In this document: positions 8,515-16,792 of the stretch, in pieces
How the letters are laid out: the number at the start of each line of letters is the position of its first letter
How positions within the stretch are numbered: position 1 is the first letter of the stretch
Source: Alphaproteobacteria bacterium
GTDB taxonomy: Bacteria; Pseudomonadota; Alphaproteobacteria; SMXQ01
Assembly: GCA_029863585.1 (NCBI GenBank)
Contig: JAOTVC010000007.1
Span: 1-41,962, forward strand
DNA: 41,962 bases
Direction of reading: 5' to 3'
Program-made: the position numbers and the translations under genes
The notes under the pieces: model-generated
What the model was told of the DNA's origin: nothing
What the model saw: the letters and a program-made list of their open reading frames with translations, nothing else
The model's database searches: none

Positions 8515-8992
8515 TCCTCCCCTCGTTCCATTGCGCCGCCGCCTGCGGCGCGGCCGGTTTTTCTAGACCTTAGGCAGGAAGCGTCATGCCCGCAACCGCA
8601 TTCGCCTGCCGATGAGCCTCCCGCCGCTGCACTCGGCGCGCCCGGTCCCGTCCGAGTCCGCAGTTGGGGATAGGCCGTCGTGTCGGCTTCTCGATCCAGG
8701 ATCGTCCAAGCCACGCATGGCCCCTGGCCAGATCGGCTCTCATCCCAATGCGTCATAAGCCCTGTCACGGTAATCGCCATGGTGTTAACCATAATAATAA
8801 TTAAGAATCAGAGGCATAAAGACGCCTTTTGCCGTCGATTAGGTGCGCTGCAATACCACCGGACTCAAGAATACATCAAATAATGTATGGTAAACGATAG
8901 ATTAAAATTGAATTTTAGGGGCATTTCGTTCATTTTCGGCCTTAAGAGATTATTTAGGGCAAAGCCGATTTCTTGGTTCGAGGACGCGTCGC
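8515..8992. promoter_or_regulatory. AT-rich divergent intergenic region
   Basis: A 478-base region between the divergent GST operon and the VPLPA-CTERM gene with no convincing gene. From about 8770 to 8975 it is strikingly AT-rich compared with the rest of the window. It holds small inverted repeats (ATGGT/ACCAT at 8779-8792 and ATACAT/ATGTAT at 8871-8888). A loose -35/-10 pair, TTGAAT at 8908 and CATTTT at 8931 (17-base spacer), points toward the plus-strand gene. Regulation from here is likely, but the exact promoter is a guess. Confidence 0.35.
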
Positions 8993-9592
8993 ATGAGGGT
9001 TTCTGGGTGGATTTTTGGACTGGTTCTTTTGGCGTTGTCGTCTGGGTTGGCACAGGCGGCGATCATGTGGGAACTCAACCTGCGCAACAACAATAGTGCA
9101 GGTCCCGTCGCGCCTTTCGCGACCGTAACCATGGATCAACCCGGTGGGGCGGGAGGCGACATCACGGTGACCCTGGATTTGGTGGGATCGTTCAACGGCG
9201 CAACGATCGAGGAATTCGGCTTCAACACGACCGAGGCCGGCGGCTTCGGCGGGGCCATCACGGCGCCGGGATGGTCGGTCGATACAAGTGGTCGGAATTT
9301 TTCGGTCTACGGCGACTTCGAAATCGCGCTGTTCAACAGTTCGGTCGTAGACAAATTGATGTTCACCATCGGCAGCCTTGGCGCCGGGCAGACCATCGCG
9401 ACGTTTTCCACCGAGCCGGGTAGCGGCGGAGAGCTTTTCGCCGTGAAGCTCGCGGCCGGCACGCCCGGTGGGGCCTTCTTGGGCGGCGGTACGGTCGTCC
9501 CTGTCCCCGCGGCGCTGCCGCTCTTGCTGTCGGCCCTGGCGGCATTCGGTTTCGTGACCCGCAGAGGGCGTAAGGCGGCCGCGGCGGCCTAG
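8993..9592 (+). CDS. VPLPA-CTERM sorting domain protein
   Basis: A secreted protein of 199 residues. Residues 1-22 are a signal peptide (hydrophobic core, cleavage after AQA). The middle is Gly/Ala/Thr-rich and probably beta-sheet, with no recognised domain. The C-terminus (169-199) is a typical PEP-CTERM-type tail: VPVPAALPLLL, a short transmembrane helix and an RRGRK basic end, i.e. the VPLPA variant seen in Alphaproteobacteria. Such tails are recognised by an exosortase and removed on the way to the envelope or exopolysaccharide. No exosortase is in the window. The AT-rich upstream region fits a separately regulated surface protein. Confidence 0.87.
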   Translation: MRVSGWIFGLVLLALSSGLAQAAIMWELNLRNNNSAGPVAPFATVTMDQPGGAGGDITVTLDLVGSFNGATIEEFGFNTTEAGGFGGAITAPGWSVDTSGRNFSVYGDFEIALFNSSVVDKLMFTIGSLGAGQTIATFSTEPGSGGELFAVKLAAGTPGGAFLGGGTVVPVPAALPLLLSALAAFGFVTRRGRKAAAAA

Positions 9593-9669
9593 CTCTCAAG
9601 GCGCCATTCTCGACCTTCCGATGGCCTGACGGGCCATTCTCAAGACATTCGGTTCACGCCGCGATCTGC

Positions 9670-9675
9670 TATCCT
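9670..9675 (+). promoter_or_regulatory. candidate extended -10 element
   Basis: TGCTATCCT (TG at 9667-9668, hexamer at 9670-9675) fits an extended -10 ahead of the YfcG-like GST gene at 9727. No good -35 is visible at 16-18 bases upstream. Confidence 0.3.
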
Positions 9676-9726
9676 CTGGCCGCAACGGGGCGTCATGCCC
9701 CGCCCACGCGCCTCGGGAGGATCCCC

Positions 9727-10428
9727 ATGATCGACGCCTATCTCTGGTACACCGGCAATCCCCGCAAGATCCTGGTCATGTTCGAGGAGACCGGATTGGA
9801 CTACGAAGTCCATGTCGTCAACATCCGCACCGGCGAGCAGTTCGACCCGGAATTCCTCAAGATCTCGCCCAACAACAAGGTGCCGGTCATCGTTGACCGC
9901 GACGGTCCCGGAGGGGCGCCGCTTTCGGTTTTCGAATCCGGCGCCATATTGGAATATCTCGGCGACAAGACCGGCCAGCTCCTGCCCCGCGACGGGGCCG
10001 CGCGCTACAAGGTCATCGAATGGCTGCATCTGGTCGCCGCCAACCTGAGCCCGGCGCTGGGCCAGGCGCATTATTTCGTCACCGAATTCCCCGAAGGCAA
10101 CGAGCACGCCGCGGCCCGCTTCCGTGACGAGACCGCCCGCGTGTTCCGGGTGCTGGAGCGCCAGCTCGCGGACAAGGACTGGATCGCTACGCCGGAATAC
10201 TCCATAGCCGATATCTCCGCCTATGGCCGGGTGCGGGGCTGGAAGAACGCGGGCGTCCAGATCGACGAGACGCCGAGGCTCAAGGATTGGCTCCAGCGGA
10301 TGGAGGATCGCCCCGCCGTCAAGCGGGCGCACGCGGTGATCGAGGACATCAGGGCGGCGCACAACACTCCGATGAGCGAGGAGGCCCATTCCATCCTCTA
10401 TGGTGAACGCCAGATGGCGGGGCGTTAA
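9727..10428 (+). CDS. YfcG-like (Nu-class) glutathione S-transferase family protein
   Basis: A GST-fold protein of 233 residues most like the YfcG/YghU group (disulfide-bond reductases that bind GSH or GSSG). The N-terminal motif is YTGNPRKILVMFEE with Thr/Asn instead of Tyr/Ser/Cys. Then come ISPNNKVPVIVDRD and SVFESGAILEYLGDK, both characteristic of this class, and the C-terminal helical domain carries YSIADISAYGRVRGW. It starts with ATG behind GGGAGGAT. It is not closely similar to the GST at 7705-8514. It appears monocistronic. Confidence 0.9.
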   Translation: MIDAYLWYTGNPRKILVMFEETGLDYEVHVVNIRTGEQFDPEFLKISPNNKVPVIVDRDGPGGAPLSVFESGAILEYLGDKTGQLLPRDGAARYKVIEWLHLVAANLSPALGQAHYFVTEFPEGNEHAAARFRDETARVFRVLERQLADKDWIATPEYSIADISAYGRVRGWKNAGVQIDETPRLKDWLQRMEDRPAVKRAHAVIEDIRAAHNTPMSEEAHSILYGERQMAGR

Positions 10429-10564
10429 ATAAATCAAGGGTTTCAGGGCGATTCTCGCCGCACAATCGCCGCAGGCCCGCCAAGGTCTTGCCCTCTTTAC
10501 CTTTTAGTTTCAGTTGTTGGGTCATGATGGGCCCCAGGGCAAACGAGGCTCAAGGAGGAGAGAC

Positions 10565-10984
10565 ATGAGAAGCACGTCCCACCGCAGATTGATCCCGTTG
10601 GCGGCGTTTGCCGCCGCAGGGCTCGCCCTTGCCGGCGCCGATGCCGCCGCCGAAGCGCGGTCGTTTTCGGTTCACGACGCGGGCAACGTCAACGTCAATG
10701 TCAGCTTCAACACGCAGATGCCCCTTGCCGACATGTCGGACAAGACCATGGCCGAAACCCAAAAGCGCGGCCGGATCTTCGTCTACAACATGGCGAATCA
10801 GGAATGCGAAACCCTGCTCGCGACCATCGCCGCCACTTGCCGGCTGGCCAATCTGAGCGTTTCCACCCAGGTTCGGAACCAGAACAACAACAATCCGGTC
10901 TTCATCTACCTGAACGGCAACGCGCGCTACATGATCACGTTGAAGGACAGCGGCGACAAGCCGGCGCCCGCGGCCAAGCCTTAA
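10565..10984 (+). CDS. secreted hypothetical protein, first of a tandem paralog pair
   Basis: An exported protein of 139 residues with a signal peptide to about residue 30 (basic RRLIP, Ala-rich core, ending near DAAAEA). The mature part has a short beta-like stretch (VNVNVSFNTQMPL), a helix and the motif ECETLLATIAATC, giving a C-x10-C pair, then a C-terminal GNARYMITLK. The next gene shares all these features, so the two are duplicates. The ATG at 10565 is chosen because AAGGAGGAG lies 6-8 bases upstream; the 17-codon extension upstream lacks a signal. I do not recognise the family; a periplasmic protein with one disulfide is the safest reading. Confidence 0.75.
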   Translation: MRSTSHRRLIPLAAFAAAGLALAGADAAAEARSFSVHDAGNVNVNVSFNTQMPLADMSDKTMAETQKRGRIFVYNMANQECETLLATIAATCRLANLSVSTQVRNQNNNNPVFIYLNGNARYMITLKDSGDKPAPAAKP

Positions 10985-11023
10985 GTCCTGCGAACGAGCC
11001 TCTCATTTTCTGAAAGGTCGATC

Positions 11024-11455
11024 ATGACAGCCATGAAGAACGCGGCTCTTCTGGGAGTCTGGGCGGTGGCCCTGATGGCTGCCGCTCCGGTGCCGGACGA
11101 GGCGCGGGCGCAGGAGCCGATGGATCAACGGATGCGCATGCAGATGCGGATGCCGGTGCCGATGCCAATGCAAGAGGATGTGGACACCGTTCGCATTCGC
11201 GTCCGGTTCAATATCTTGGTGCCGCTCGGCAAGGCAAGCGGCGAGTCCCTGGCCCGCGCCGAAGCGCAAGGACGGGCGGCGATTTACCGCATGGCGGAAG
11301 GGGAATGCGCCGTCCTGGAATCGACCATCGCGGCGACATGCCGCATGTCGGGCATCCGGATCAGGTCCAGCGCCCGCGGCCGGCGCGAGGTCCCGTCCAG
11401 TTTCCTCAACGTCACCGGCAACGCGCGCTACGCCGTTACCCTGAAGGGCTCCTGA
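11024..11455 (+). CDS. secreted hypothetical protein with Met/Pro-rich segment, second of the tandem pair
   Basis: A 143-residue exported protein starting 39 bases after its paralog. A signal peptide ends near EARAQ (residue ~30). It is followed by a low-complexity Met/Pro/Arg stretch (MRMQMRMPVPMPMQ, residues ~37-50) that the sister lacks. The rest aligns with the sister: RVRFNILVPL, the helix with ECAVLESTIAATC (C-x10-C) and FLNVTGNARYAVTLK at the end. The Met-rich stretch could bind a soft metal such as copper, but it could equally be simple-repeat drift. ATG 11024 or 11033 are both possible starts. Confidence 0.75.
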   Translation: MTAMKNAALLGVWAVALMAAAPVPDEARAQEPMDQRMRMQMRMPVPMPMQEDVDTVRIRVRFNILVPLGKASGESLARAEAQGRAAIYRMAEGECAVLESTIAATCRMSGIRIRSSARGRREVPSSFLNVTGNARYAVTLKGS

Positions 11456-11482
11456 ACGGCGGCGGCCGGCGGGGCGGCCCGG

Positions 11483-12163
11483 CTAGAGCTTGCCTTCGGC
11501 CTTGAGGCGGATCACCTCGTCCCGGTTGCGCAGGATCTTTTCGTCGATCCCTTCATCGACCAAGGCCGCCATCTTGTCGGGATCGAAGGCGCCGGCGCCC
11601 ATGTCGTATTCGAGGCCCGGACGGTACTGGATCCAGTGCTTGAAGTGGGTGCATTCCTCGGGCGTGTCGAAATTGTCGATATAGGTTTCGATCTCGTTGC
11701 CGTCGGGGTCTTCGTAATAGAACGAAGTCGACTGCCCGTGGTTGATGGAGTGCACCAGCGGGATGCCCCAGGCCTTGCACTGGCGGTAGAGTTTCACGAG
11801 ATCGGCCAGCGAATCGTACTGGAAGGCGCCATGGGCGAACCCGGCGCGGCCTTTGGCGAAGGCGCAGCCTTCGCGTTCCAGGATGGCGAAGCGGTGATCA
11901 CGGGCGTCCCAGCTGATGAAGGCGGCCCGCCCGCCGCCGGCCTCGCGCTTGTCGCGGTAGTTCACCACCTTGCAATTGAAGAACTTCATGTAGAAGTCGA
12001 CCATCTTCTCGAAATTCTTGTCGGTGCCGATGGAGATATGGACCAAGGCATTGGGTTTCGGGGCCTCGCCTGGCCCGATCCGCTCGCCTTCGGCGGGCAG
12101 GTAGTATTCCTTGAAATTCGCGAGCCAGATGTCGTCGTCGGTGGTGATGTCGCCTTCGGCCAT
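11483..12163 (-). CDS. VOC-superfamily (glyoxalase/extradiol dioxygenase-like) protein
   Basis: A protein of 226 residues with vicinal-oxygen-chelate modules. Candidate metal ligands are His42 in NALVHISIG, the His of VHSINHGQSTSFYYEDPDG and Glu in GNEIETYIDNF, the usual H-H-E pattern. The layout resembles extradiol ring-cleavage or glyoxalase-like enzymes. A strong AGGAGG precedes the ATG. It lies 58 bases downstream of, and on the same strand as, a fumarylacetoacetase-family gene. Ring cleavage followed by C-C hydrolysis is a known pairing, so both may serve one aromatic or diketone degradation route (inference). Confidence 0.87.
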   Translation of the reverse strand: MAEGDITTDDDIWLANFKEYYLPAEGERIGPGEAPKPNALVHISIGTDKNFEKMVDFYMKFFNCKVVNYRDKREAGGGRAAFISWDARDHRFAILEREGCAFAKGRAGFAHGAFQYDSLADLVKLYRQCKAWGIPLVHSINHGQSTSFYYEDPDGNEIETYIDNFDTPEECTHFKHWIQYRPGLEYDMGAGAFDPDKMAALVDEGIDEKILRNRDEVIRLKAEGKL

Positions 12164-12221
12164 TGTTGCTCCTCCTTTTTCGTTATGGGTCTGACGCGGC
12201 GGTCCCTGGCGCGCCCGGCAT

Positions 12222-13253
12222 TCAGGTGTTCGCGAATTTTCCAGGCCGCTCCCAGTCCCAACTGGGCGGCAAGGGGTCCTCGACGATGCGGTTGATCATG
12301 CAGCCGATCCCCTCGACCTCGGATTCGAGGACGTCGCCCGGTTTGAGCTGCTTTGAATTATCCCCGGAGCCGCTGGCGACGCCCGACGGCGTGCCGGTCA
12401 GCACCACGTCGCCCGGCAGCAGTTCCATTTGCGAGATATAGGCGATGATCTCGGGGATTTTCCAGATCATGTCGCCGGTGTTGCCGTCCTGGCGCAAATC
12501 GCCGTTGACCCGGGTGCGAATGGCGAGGTCGTTCGGGTCCTTGATGTCCTCGGCAGTGACGAAGCACGGCCCCATGGGGCAGAAGCCGTCGAAGCTCTTG
12601 CCGAACAGGCGGTTGCCTTCCTTGCGTTCCATCTGGCCCACGTCCCGGGCGGTGATGTCGCTGGCCGCGGTATACCCCGCGACCACCTCCATGGCGCGTG
12701 CCTCGGGCACGTTCTTGCATTTCTTGGCGATCACGAATGCCATTTCGGTTTCGTAATCCATTTTCTGGCACGCCCGGGGACGCACGATGTCGTCGCGCGG
12801 CCCGGCGATGGCGGACGGGCCCTTGAGCCACGTCGTCGGAAGCACGAAGGGCATGGGAGAAGAGCTCATCTCCTCGTGATGGGCCTTGTAGTTCCGGCCC
12901 GCGGCAATCACCTTGGACGGCGCCAGGGGGGCGAACAGGTGGACGTCCGCGAAGGCCAGGAAAAGCGGTTCGTCATCGAGCCCCCGTGCGTCCGGTTCGC
13001 GCTCGCGGCGCTCGGCCAGCCAGGCCGCGGCATCGCGGGCGGCGGCCATGGCCGCGGGGCCGGCGGCGAGAAGGGCTGAGGCATCGCCCGGGATCCGCAG
13101 GGCCGCGATTTCTTCGGCCTGGAGATCGCCCTCGGCCTTCAACTTTCGCGCGTAACCCGCGCGCAGATCCGCCACGCGCTCGCCATCCAGGATGACGCCG
13201 ATGCGCCGGGCCTTGGCGCGTTCGCCCTCCGCGCGATAGCTGACCAGCTTCAT
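12222..13253 (-). CDS. fumarylacetoacetate hydrolase family protein
   Basis: A protein of 343 residues: an N-terminal variable region, then the FAH catalytic domain from about residue 105. The motifs VIAAGRNYKAHHEE, YETEMAFVIAKK (metal-binding acidic residues), GKSFDGFCPMGP and LTGTPSGVASGSGD are all present. The family hydrolyses or decarboxylates 2-oxo/1,3-diketo acids, such as 2-hydroxyhepta-2,4-dienedioate or acylpyruvates, using Mg2+ or Ca2+. AAGGGAG precedes the ATG. It is divergent from the ABC binding-protein gene. Confidence 0.92.
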   Translation of the reverse strand: MKLVSYRAEGERAKARRIGVILDGERVADLRAGYARKLKAEGDLQAEEIAALRIPGDASALLAAGPAAMAAARDAAAWLAERREREPDARGLDDEPLFLAFADVHLFAPLAPSKVIAAGRNYKAHHEEMSSSPMPFVLPTTWLKGPSAIAGPRDDIVRPRACQKMDYETEMAFVIAKKCKNVPEARAMEVVAGYTAASDITARDVGQMERKEGNRLFGKSFDGFCPMGPCFVTAEDIKDPNDLAIRTRVNGDLRQDGNTGDMIWKIPEIIAYISQMELLPGDVVLTGTPSGVASGSGDNSKQLKPGDVLESEVEGIGCMINRIVEDPLPPSWDWERPGKFANT

Positions 13254-13459
13254 GGCACTCCCTTCCGATGTTCTTACTTGCCTAGTGCGGGCTTAGCTTA
13301 GCTCCCGCCGTGCCGGTGTGAAAGGGGGCAGCGTTGACCTCGTCCGTGAATTCCGCCAATCTAGGCCGATTCGTTGGGGAAGAAGGCGAACAGGCCGAGC
13401 CCCATTCGTTTTTATTGTTGCGCGATCGCAATGTTGAAAAGGGAACGGGAGGCCGATCT

Positions 13460-14833
13460 ATGAACCGGTTGACGACTTTTACTGCCGCCACCCTGGCGGT
13501 GGGCTTCGGAATCGCAACCGCCGCATCCGCGGCGGACCTGCCGAAAACGACCCAGCAGATGCTGAAAGACCTCAAGATGGATGCGTCCGCCCTGAGCGGT
13601 CTCGACAAGGAACTGGCGGTGCCCCAGGCCTGGATCGACGGCGCCAAGAAGGAAGGCCAGGTCAAGATCTGGACGACCTACCGCCGCCAGCCCTGGAGCC
13701 GGATGGAGCGCATCTTCATGGAGCGCTATCCCTTCATCAAGGTGAACCACGACCGCGTGAACAATACCGCCCGGCGCGTGATTCGTCCGCTGACGGCCTT
13801 CAAGACGGGGCGCGTCCTGGTGGATGTCATCACCGGCCTGTCCGGCGAGGCGCACCTGTTCCAACAGGCCAAGGCCTTTACCGACCTCCGCGATATGCCG
13901 TCCTACGACAATCTGCCCGCGCATCTCAAGCATCCGGAGGGCCTTACCGCCGTCGGCCGCATTCGCTATTACTGCATCGCCTACAACCGCAACAAGGTGA
14001 AGGAATCGGATCTTCCCAAGACCTGGGACGACCTGGTCAATTCCCAGCGCTTCGCCGGAAAGAAGATCGGCCTTGCCAACCGGCCCAACAACTGGCTGCT
14101 GCCGCTGTGGAAGTACAAGGGCGGTGACTGGGGTCGGCAATTCACCGATAAGCTGTTCGGCCTGAAGCCGCAGCTCCGCAAGGAAGGGCAGGGCGCCGTC
14201 CTCGCCCTGGTCGTCGCCGGTGAGATGGAAATGGGCATCCCGGCCGCCATGAACCGGGTCGCCGAATACCGGATCAAGCACGACAAGACCCCGGTGGGTC
14301 ATCATTGCCCGATCCCGGTGGTGTTCACCATCTCCGAGACCGGGATCATGGCCGGCAACCCGCACATGAACGCGGCCAAGCTGTACGTCAACTGGTACCT
14401 CTCCAAGGAAGGCCAGCTGGCGCAGTTCTGGGCCAACGAATCGGTGCCGTCGCACAAGGACATGCGCGACAAGCGCTTCGTCTACTGGCCCGAGAACGTC
14501 TCCGGCAAGGAGATGGCCCAGTTCAAGTACGACAACCCCGAGGCGGGTAAGGAGGTCCTGAAATATTGGGATGCGCGTTGGATCCAGGGCGGCGGCTATG
14601 TGCCGCCGAAGCCCAGCATCGTGACCGTCAAACTTGACAAGGTGGTTCGTGGCGGCCGGGTGCTCGAGTTCAAGGTCGACGGCAAGGCCGACAAGGCCAA
14701 GATGTCGCGGTCGCGTTCCAAGGTCACCATCGGGGGCAAGCAGGCCAAGCGCGGCGATCTCAAGGCCGGCATGACTTGCAAGATCAATTACCCGAAGGGT
14801 GGCGGCGAAGCCAAGACCGTCGACTGCAAATAA
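13460..14833 (+). CDS. Fe3+-type ABC transporter substrate-binding protein with extra C-terminal module
   Basis: A periplasmic protein of 457 residues. Residues 1-25 are a signal peptide (cleavage ASA-AD). Residues ~55-375 form a family-1 solute-binding domain of the iron(III)/thiamine/polyamine type: GQVKIWTTYRRQPW, the LPKTWDDLV hinge segment, and AAKLYVNWYLSKEGQ near the end. Usual members are ~340 residues; the surplus is a ~70-residue C-terminal module also found on two TTT binding proteins downstream (see 14621-14830). The start ATG 13460 has GGGAGG 8 bases upstream; the upstream frame extension lacks a signal. First gene of an importer operon. The Tyr ligands of true iron binders are not evident, so an organic ligand is equally possible. 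Confidence 0.9.
   Translation: MNRLTTFTAATLAVGFGIATAASAADLPKTTQQMLKDLKMDASALSGLDKELAVPQAWIDGAKKEGQVKIWTTYRRQPWSRMERIFMERYPFIKVNHDRVNNTARRVIRPLTAFKTGRVLVDVITGLSGEAHLFQQAKAFTDLRDMPSYDNLPAHLKHPEGLTAVGRIRYYCIAYNRNKVKESDLPKTWDDLVNSQRFAGKKIGLANRPNNWLLPLWKYKGGDWGRQFTDKLFGLKPQLRKEGQGAVLALVVAGEMEMGIPAAMNRVAEYRIKHDKTPVGHHCPIPVVFTISETGIMAGNPHMNAAKLYVNWYLSKEGQLAQFWANESVPSHKDMRDKRFVYWPENVSGKEMAQFKYDNPEAGKEVLKYWDARWIQGGGYVPPKPSIVTVKLDKVVRGGRVLEFKVDGKADKAKMSRSRSKVTIGGKQAKRGDLKAGMTCKINYPKGGGEAKTVDCK
14621..14830 (+). other. shared C-terminal module, copy 1 (residues 388-457 of the ABC binding protein)
   Basis: About 70 residues, Lys/Gly-rich and beta-like. Landmarks in order are GGRVLEFKV, SRSKVTIGGK, AKRGDLKAGMTC and AKTVDC at the end. 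The two cysteines (in GMTC and the last C) are conserved in all three copies and could form a disulfide. The pattern resembles small OB-like or DUF5666-type repeats in spirit, but I do not recognise a named family. Confidence 0.75.
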
Positions 14834-14841
14834 TCAGAGGA

Positions 14842-14907
14842 AACCGCTGCAGCGGTTCATGCTGAGTCCCGGTGTTCGGCGGGCAAGGGGCTTGCCGAAC
14901 GCCGGGA
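14842..14907 (+). promoter_or_regulatory. intra-operon palindrome and hairpin between binding protein and permease
   Basis: A perfect 16-base palindrome (AACCGCTG/CAGCGGTT, 14842-14857) is followed by a hairpin with 14-base arms (14867-14880 and 14894-14907, one G-U pair) and a 13-base loop. No U-tract follows, so it is not a classical terminator. Such hairpins after binding-protein genes commonly protect the upstream mRNA and lower permease expression. Confidence 0.6.
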
Positions 14908-14960
14908 TGCTGCAAATATAGGCGTGCCGCCGATGAGCATTAGAACGATGGGGAGGTGAC

Positions 14961-16739
14961 ATGGCGGTTGAGAGCCTGCCGTTTGACCGGCGACAAATCT
15001 CCATAGGCCAACGCCTCAAGAGACTGAATTGGTGGCATTGGCTGCTGCTGATCGTCGTGTCGACCCTGGTGCTGACGCCGATGCTGCTGCTGGTTTTCGG
15101 CAGTTTCTCCACGGCGGCCCTTCCGACCGACATTTCCCTGTCCGAGCTCAGTTTCGAAAACTACACCAAGGTGTGGACCGACCCGGCGACCTACGGCCTG
15201 TTCTACAACACCTTCGTCTATGTCATCGGGTCCACGGCCTTCGGCATCACGCTGGCCGCGATCCTGGCATGGCTGGTCGAACGCACCGATATCCCCGGCA
15301 AGATCTGGATCTACGCCGGCGTGCCCATGACCCTGGTGCTGCCGGGCCTGCTGCAGGCGATGGCGTGGGTGTTGCTGTTGAGCCCGCGCATCGGATTCAT
15401 CAATCAGTTTCTGATCGAGACCCTCGGCCTGCCGATCGATCCCCTCAACATCTATTCCTTGGGCGGCATGATCTTCGTCGAAGGGTTCCGCCTGGTGCCG
15501 ACGGCGTTTCTCATGATGGTGCCGTTGTTGCGTTCGATGGACCCGGCGCTGGAAGAGGCAGCGGCGATGTCGGGCGCAAACCCGAGCACCACCATGCGCA
15601 AGGTGACGCTCAAGCTGATGCTTCCCGGTCTGATCGCCGTCGTCATCTACCAATTCATCACCGCCTTCGAGGTGTTCGAGGTGCCGGGCATCCTCGGCAT
15701 GCCGGCGGACATCTATGTGTTCTCGACGAAGATCTATTCGTTGCACCGCTCGGTCAGTGTCGAGCCCGCCTATGGCGAGGCCAACGCGCTGTCGATGATC
15801 TATCTGCTGGTCGCGGTGGTGGCGACCTATCTCTATTCCCGGGTGATCGCGCGCCAGGAACGGTTTACCATCGTCACCGGCAAGGGCTATCGCCCGCGGC
15901 TGATGGAGCTCGGCCGCTGGAAATGGCCGTCCATCGCCGTGGTCTGGGCGTTCCTGATCGCGACCATGGTTCTGCCGTTCCTGGTTTTCCTCTACGTCTC
16001 CTTCCTGCCCTGGCTGCAGCAGCCGTCCTTCGAGGCGTTCTCGATGATGACGACGGAGTACTACGTCGAGGCCTTTAAGGACGAATTCATCGGCCTGTCG
16101 GTATGGAACACGTTCCTGATGACCGTGGTGACCTCCACCGCCGTGGTGGTGCTGTCGTTCCTGATCTCCCTGGTGGTGGTGCGGTCGAAGTTCTGGGGAC
16201 GCAAGATGCTCGACCAGATGGCCTTCATGCCCCACGCCATTCCCGGCATCGTCATGGCCGTCGCCTTCCTATGGGTGTTCATCAACTTCGATGAATATGT
16301 GGGCATTCCGCTTTACGGCACCATTTGGTCGGTGACCATCGCCTTCACCGTCGGCTACATCGCCTACGGGACCCGCGCCATGAACGCGGCGATCCTGCAG
16401 ATCCACAAGGACCTGGAGGAGGCGGCCTATGTCTCCGGCGCGGTGCAGTGGCGGACCATGTGGCGGGTGTTCTATCCGCTGATGGTGCCCACCTTCGTCG
16501 GTGTCTGGGTTTGGGTGATGCTGCATGCGGTGCGCGCTGCGTCGCTGCCGCTGATCCTGACCGAAGGGCCGGAGAATCAGGTGCTGGCCGTCCTCATATG
16601 GAACATGTGGGACGAAGGCGGCGGCGGCGTGCAGATGGTCGGTGCCATCGGTGTGATCCTGATCCTCGTCCTTTTGCTGGTGACCATGGCCTTCCGCACA
16701 TTCGGGTTTGGGTCCGGGCGCAATATTCAGACTAATTGA
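14961..16739 (+). CDS. Fe3+-type ABC transporter permease, two fused permease domains
   Basis: An inner-membrane protein of 592 residues with about 12 membrane segments. It contains two BPD_transp_1 domains in one chain, as in FbpB/SfuB-type systems. Two EAA loops contact the ATPase: EEAAAMSGANPSTTMRKV near residue 196 and EEAAYVSGAVQWRTMWRV near 490. The two halves are joined by a cytoplasmic stretch around RQERFTIVTGKGYRPR. GGGGAGG lies 5 bases before the ATG. Together with the binding protein and the ATPase at 19257 it completes one importer. Confidence 0.93.
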   Translation: MAVESLPFDRRQISIGQRLKRLNWWHWLLLIVVSTLVLTPMLLLVFGSFSTAALPTDISLSELSFENYTKVWTDPATYGLFYNTFVYVIGSTAFGITLAAILAWLVERTDIPGKIWIYAGVPMTLVLPGLLQAMAWVLLLSPRIGFINQFLIETLGLPIDPLNIYSLGGMIFVEGFRLVPTAFLMMVPLLRSMDPALEEAAAMSGANPSTTMRKVTLKLMLPGLIAVVIYQFITAFEVFEVPGILGMPADIYVFSTKIYSLHRSVSVEPAYGEANALSMIYLLVAVVATYLYSRVIARQERFTIVTGKGYRPRLMELGRWKWPSIAVVWAFLIATMVLPFLVFLYVSFLPWLQQPSFEAFSMMTTEYYVEAFKDEFIGLSVWNTFLMTVVTSTAVVVLSFLISLVVVRSKFWGRKMLDQMAFMPHAIPGIVMAVAFLWVFINFDEYVGIPLYGTIWSVTIAFTVGYIAYGTRAMNAAILQIHKDLEEAAYVSGAVQWRTMWRVFYPLMVPTFVGVWVWVMLHAVRAASLPLILTEGPENQVLAVLIWNMWDEGGGGVQMVGAIGVILILVLLLVTMAFRTFGFGSGRNIQTN

Positions 16740-16792
16740 CGCGGGCCTTCGGTGCGGTGGCGGACGGGCCCGCCCACAGGTGGGGGTGAAGA

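Noticed and set aside
8680-8883. Small 67-codon plus-strand frame in the AT-rich leader
   Set aside because: No RBS, no conserved features, and it runs into an Ile-rich stretch caused by AT-rich DNA.
14940-16235. 431-codon antisense frame opposite the ABC permease
   Set aside because: Shadow of hydrophobic codons; it reads as His/Gln/Arg-rich low complexity.
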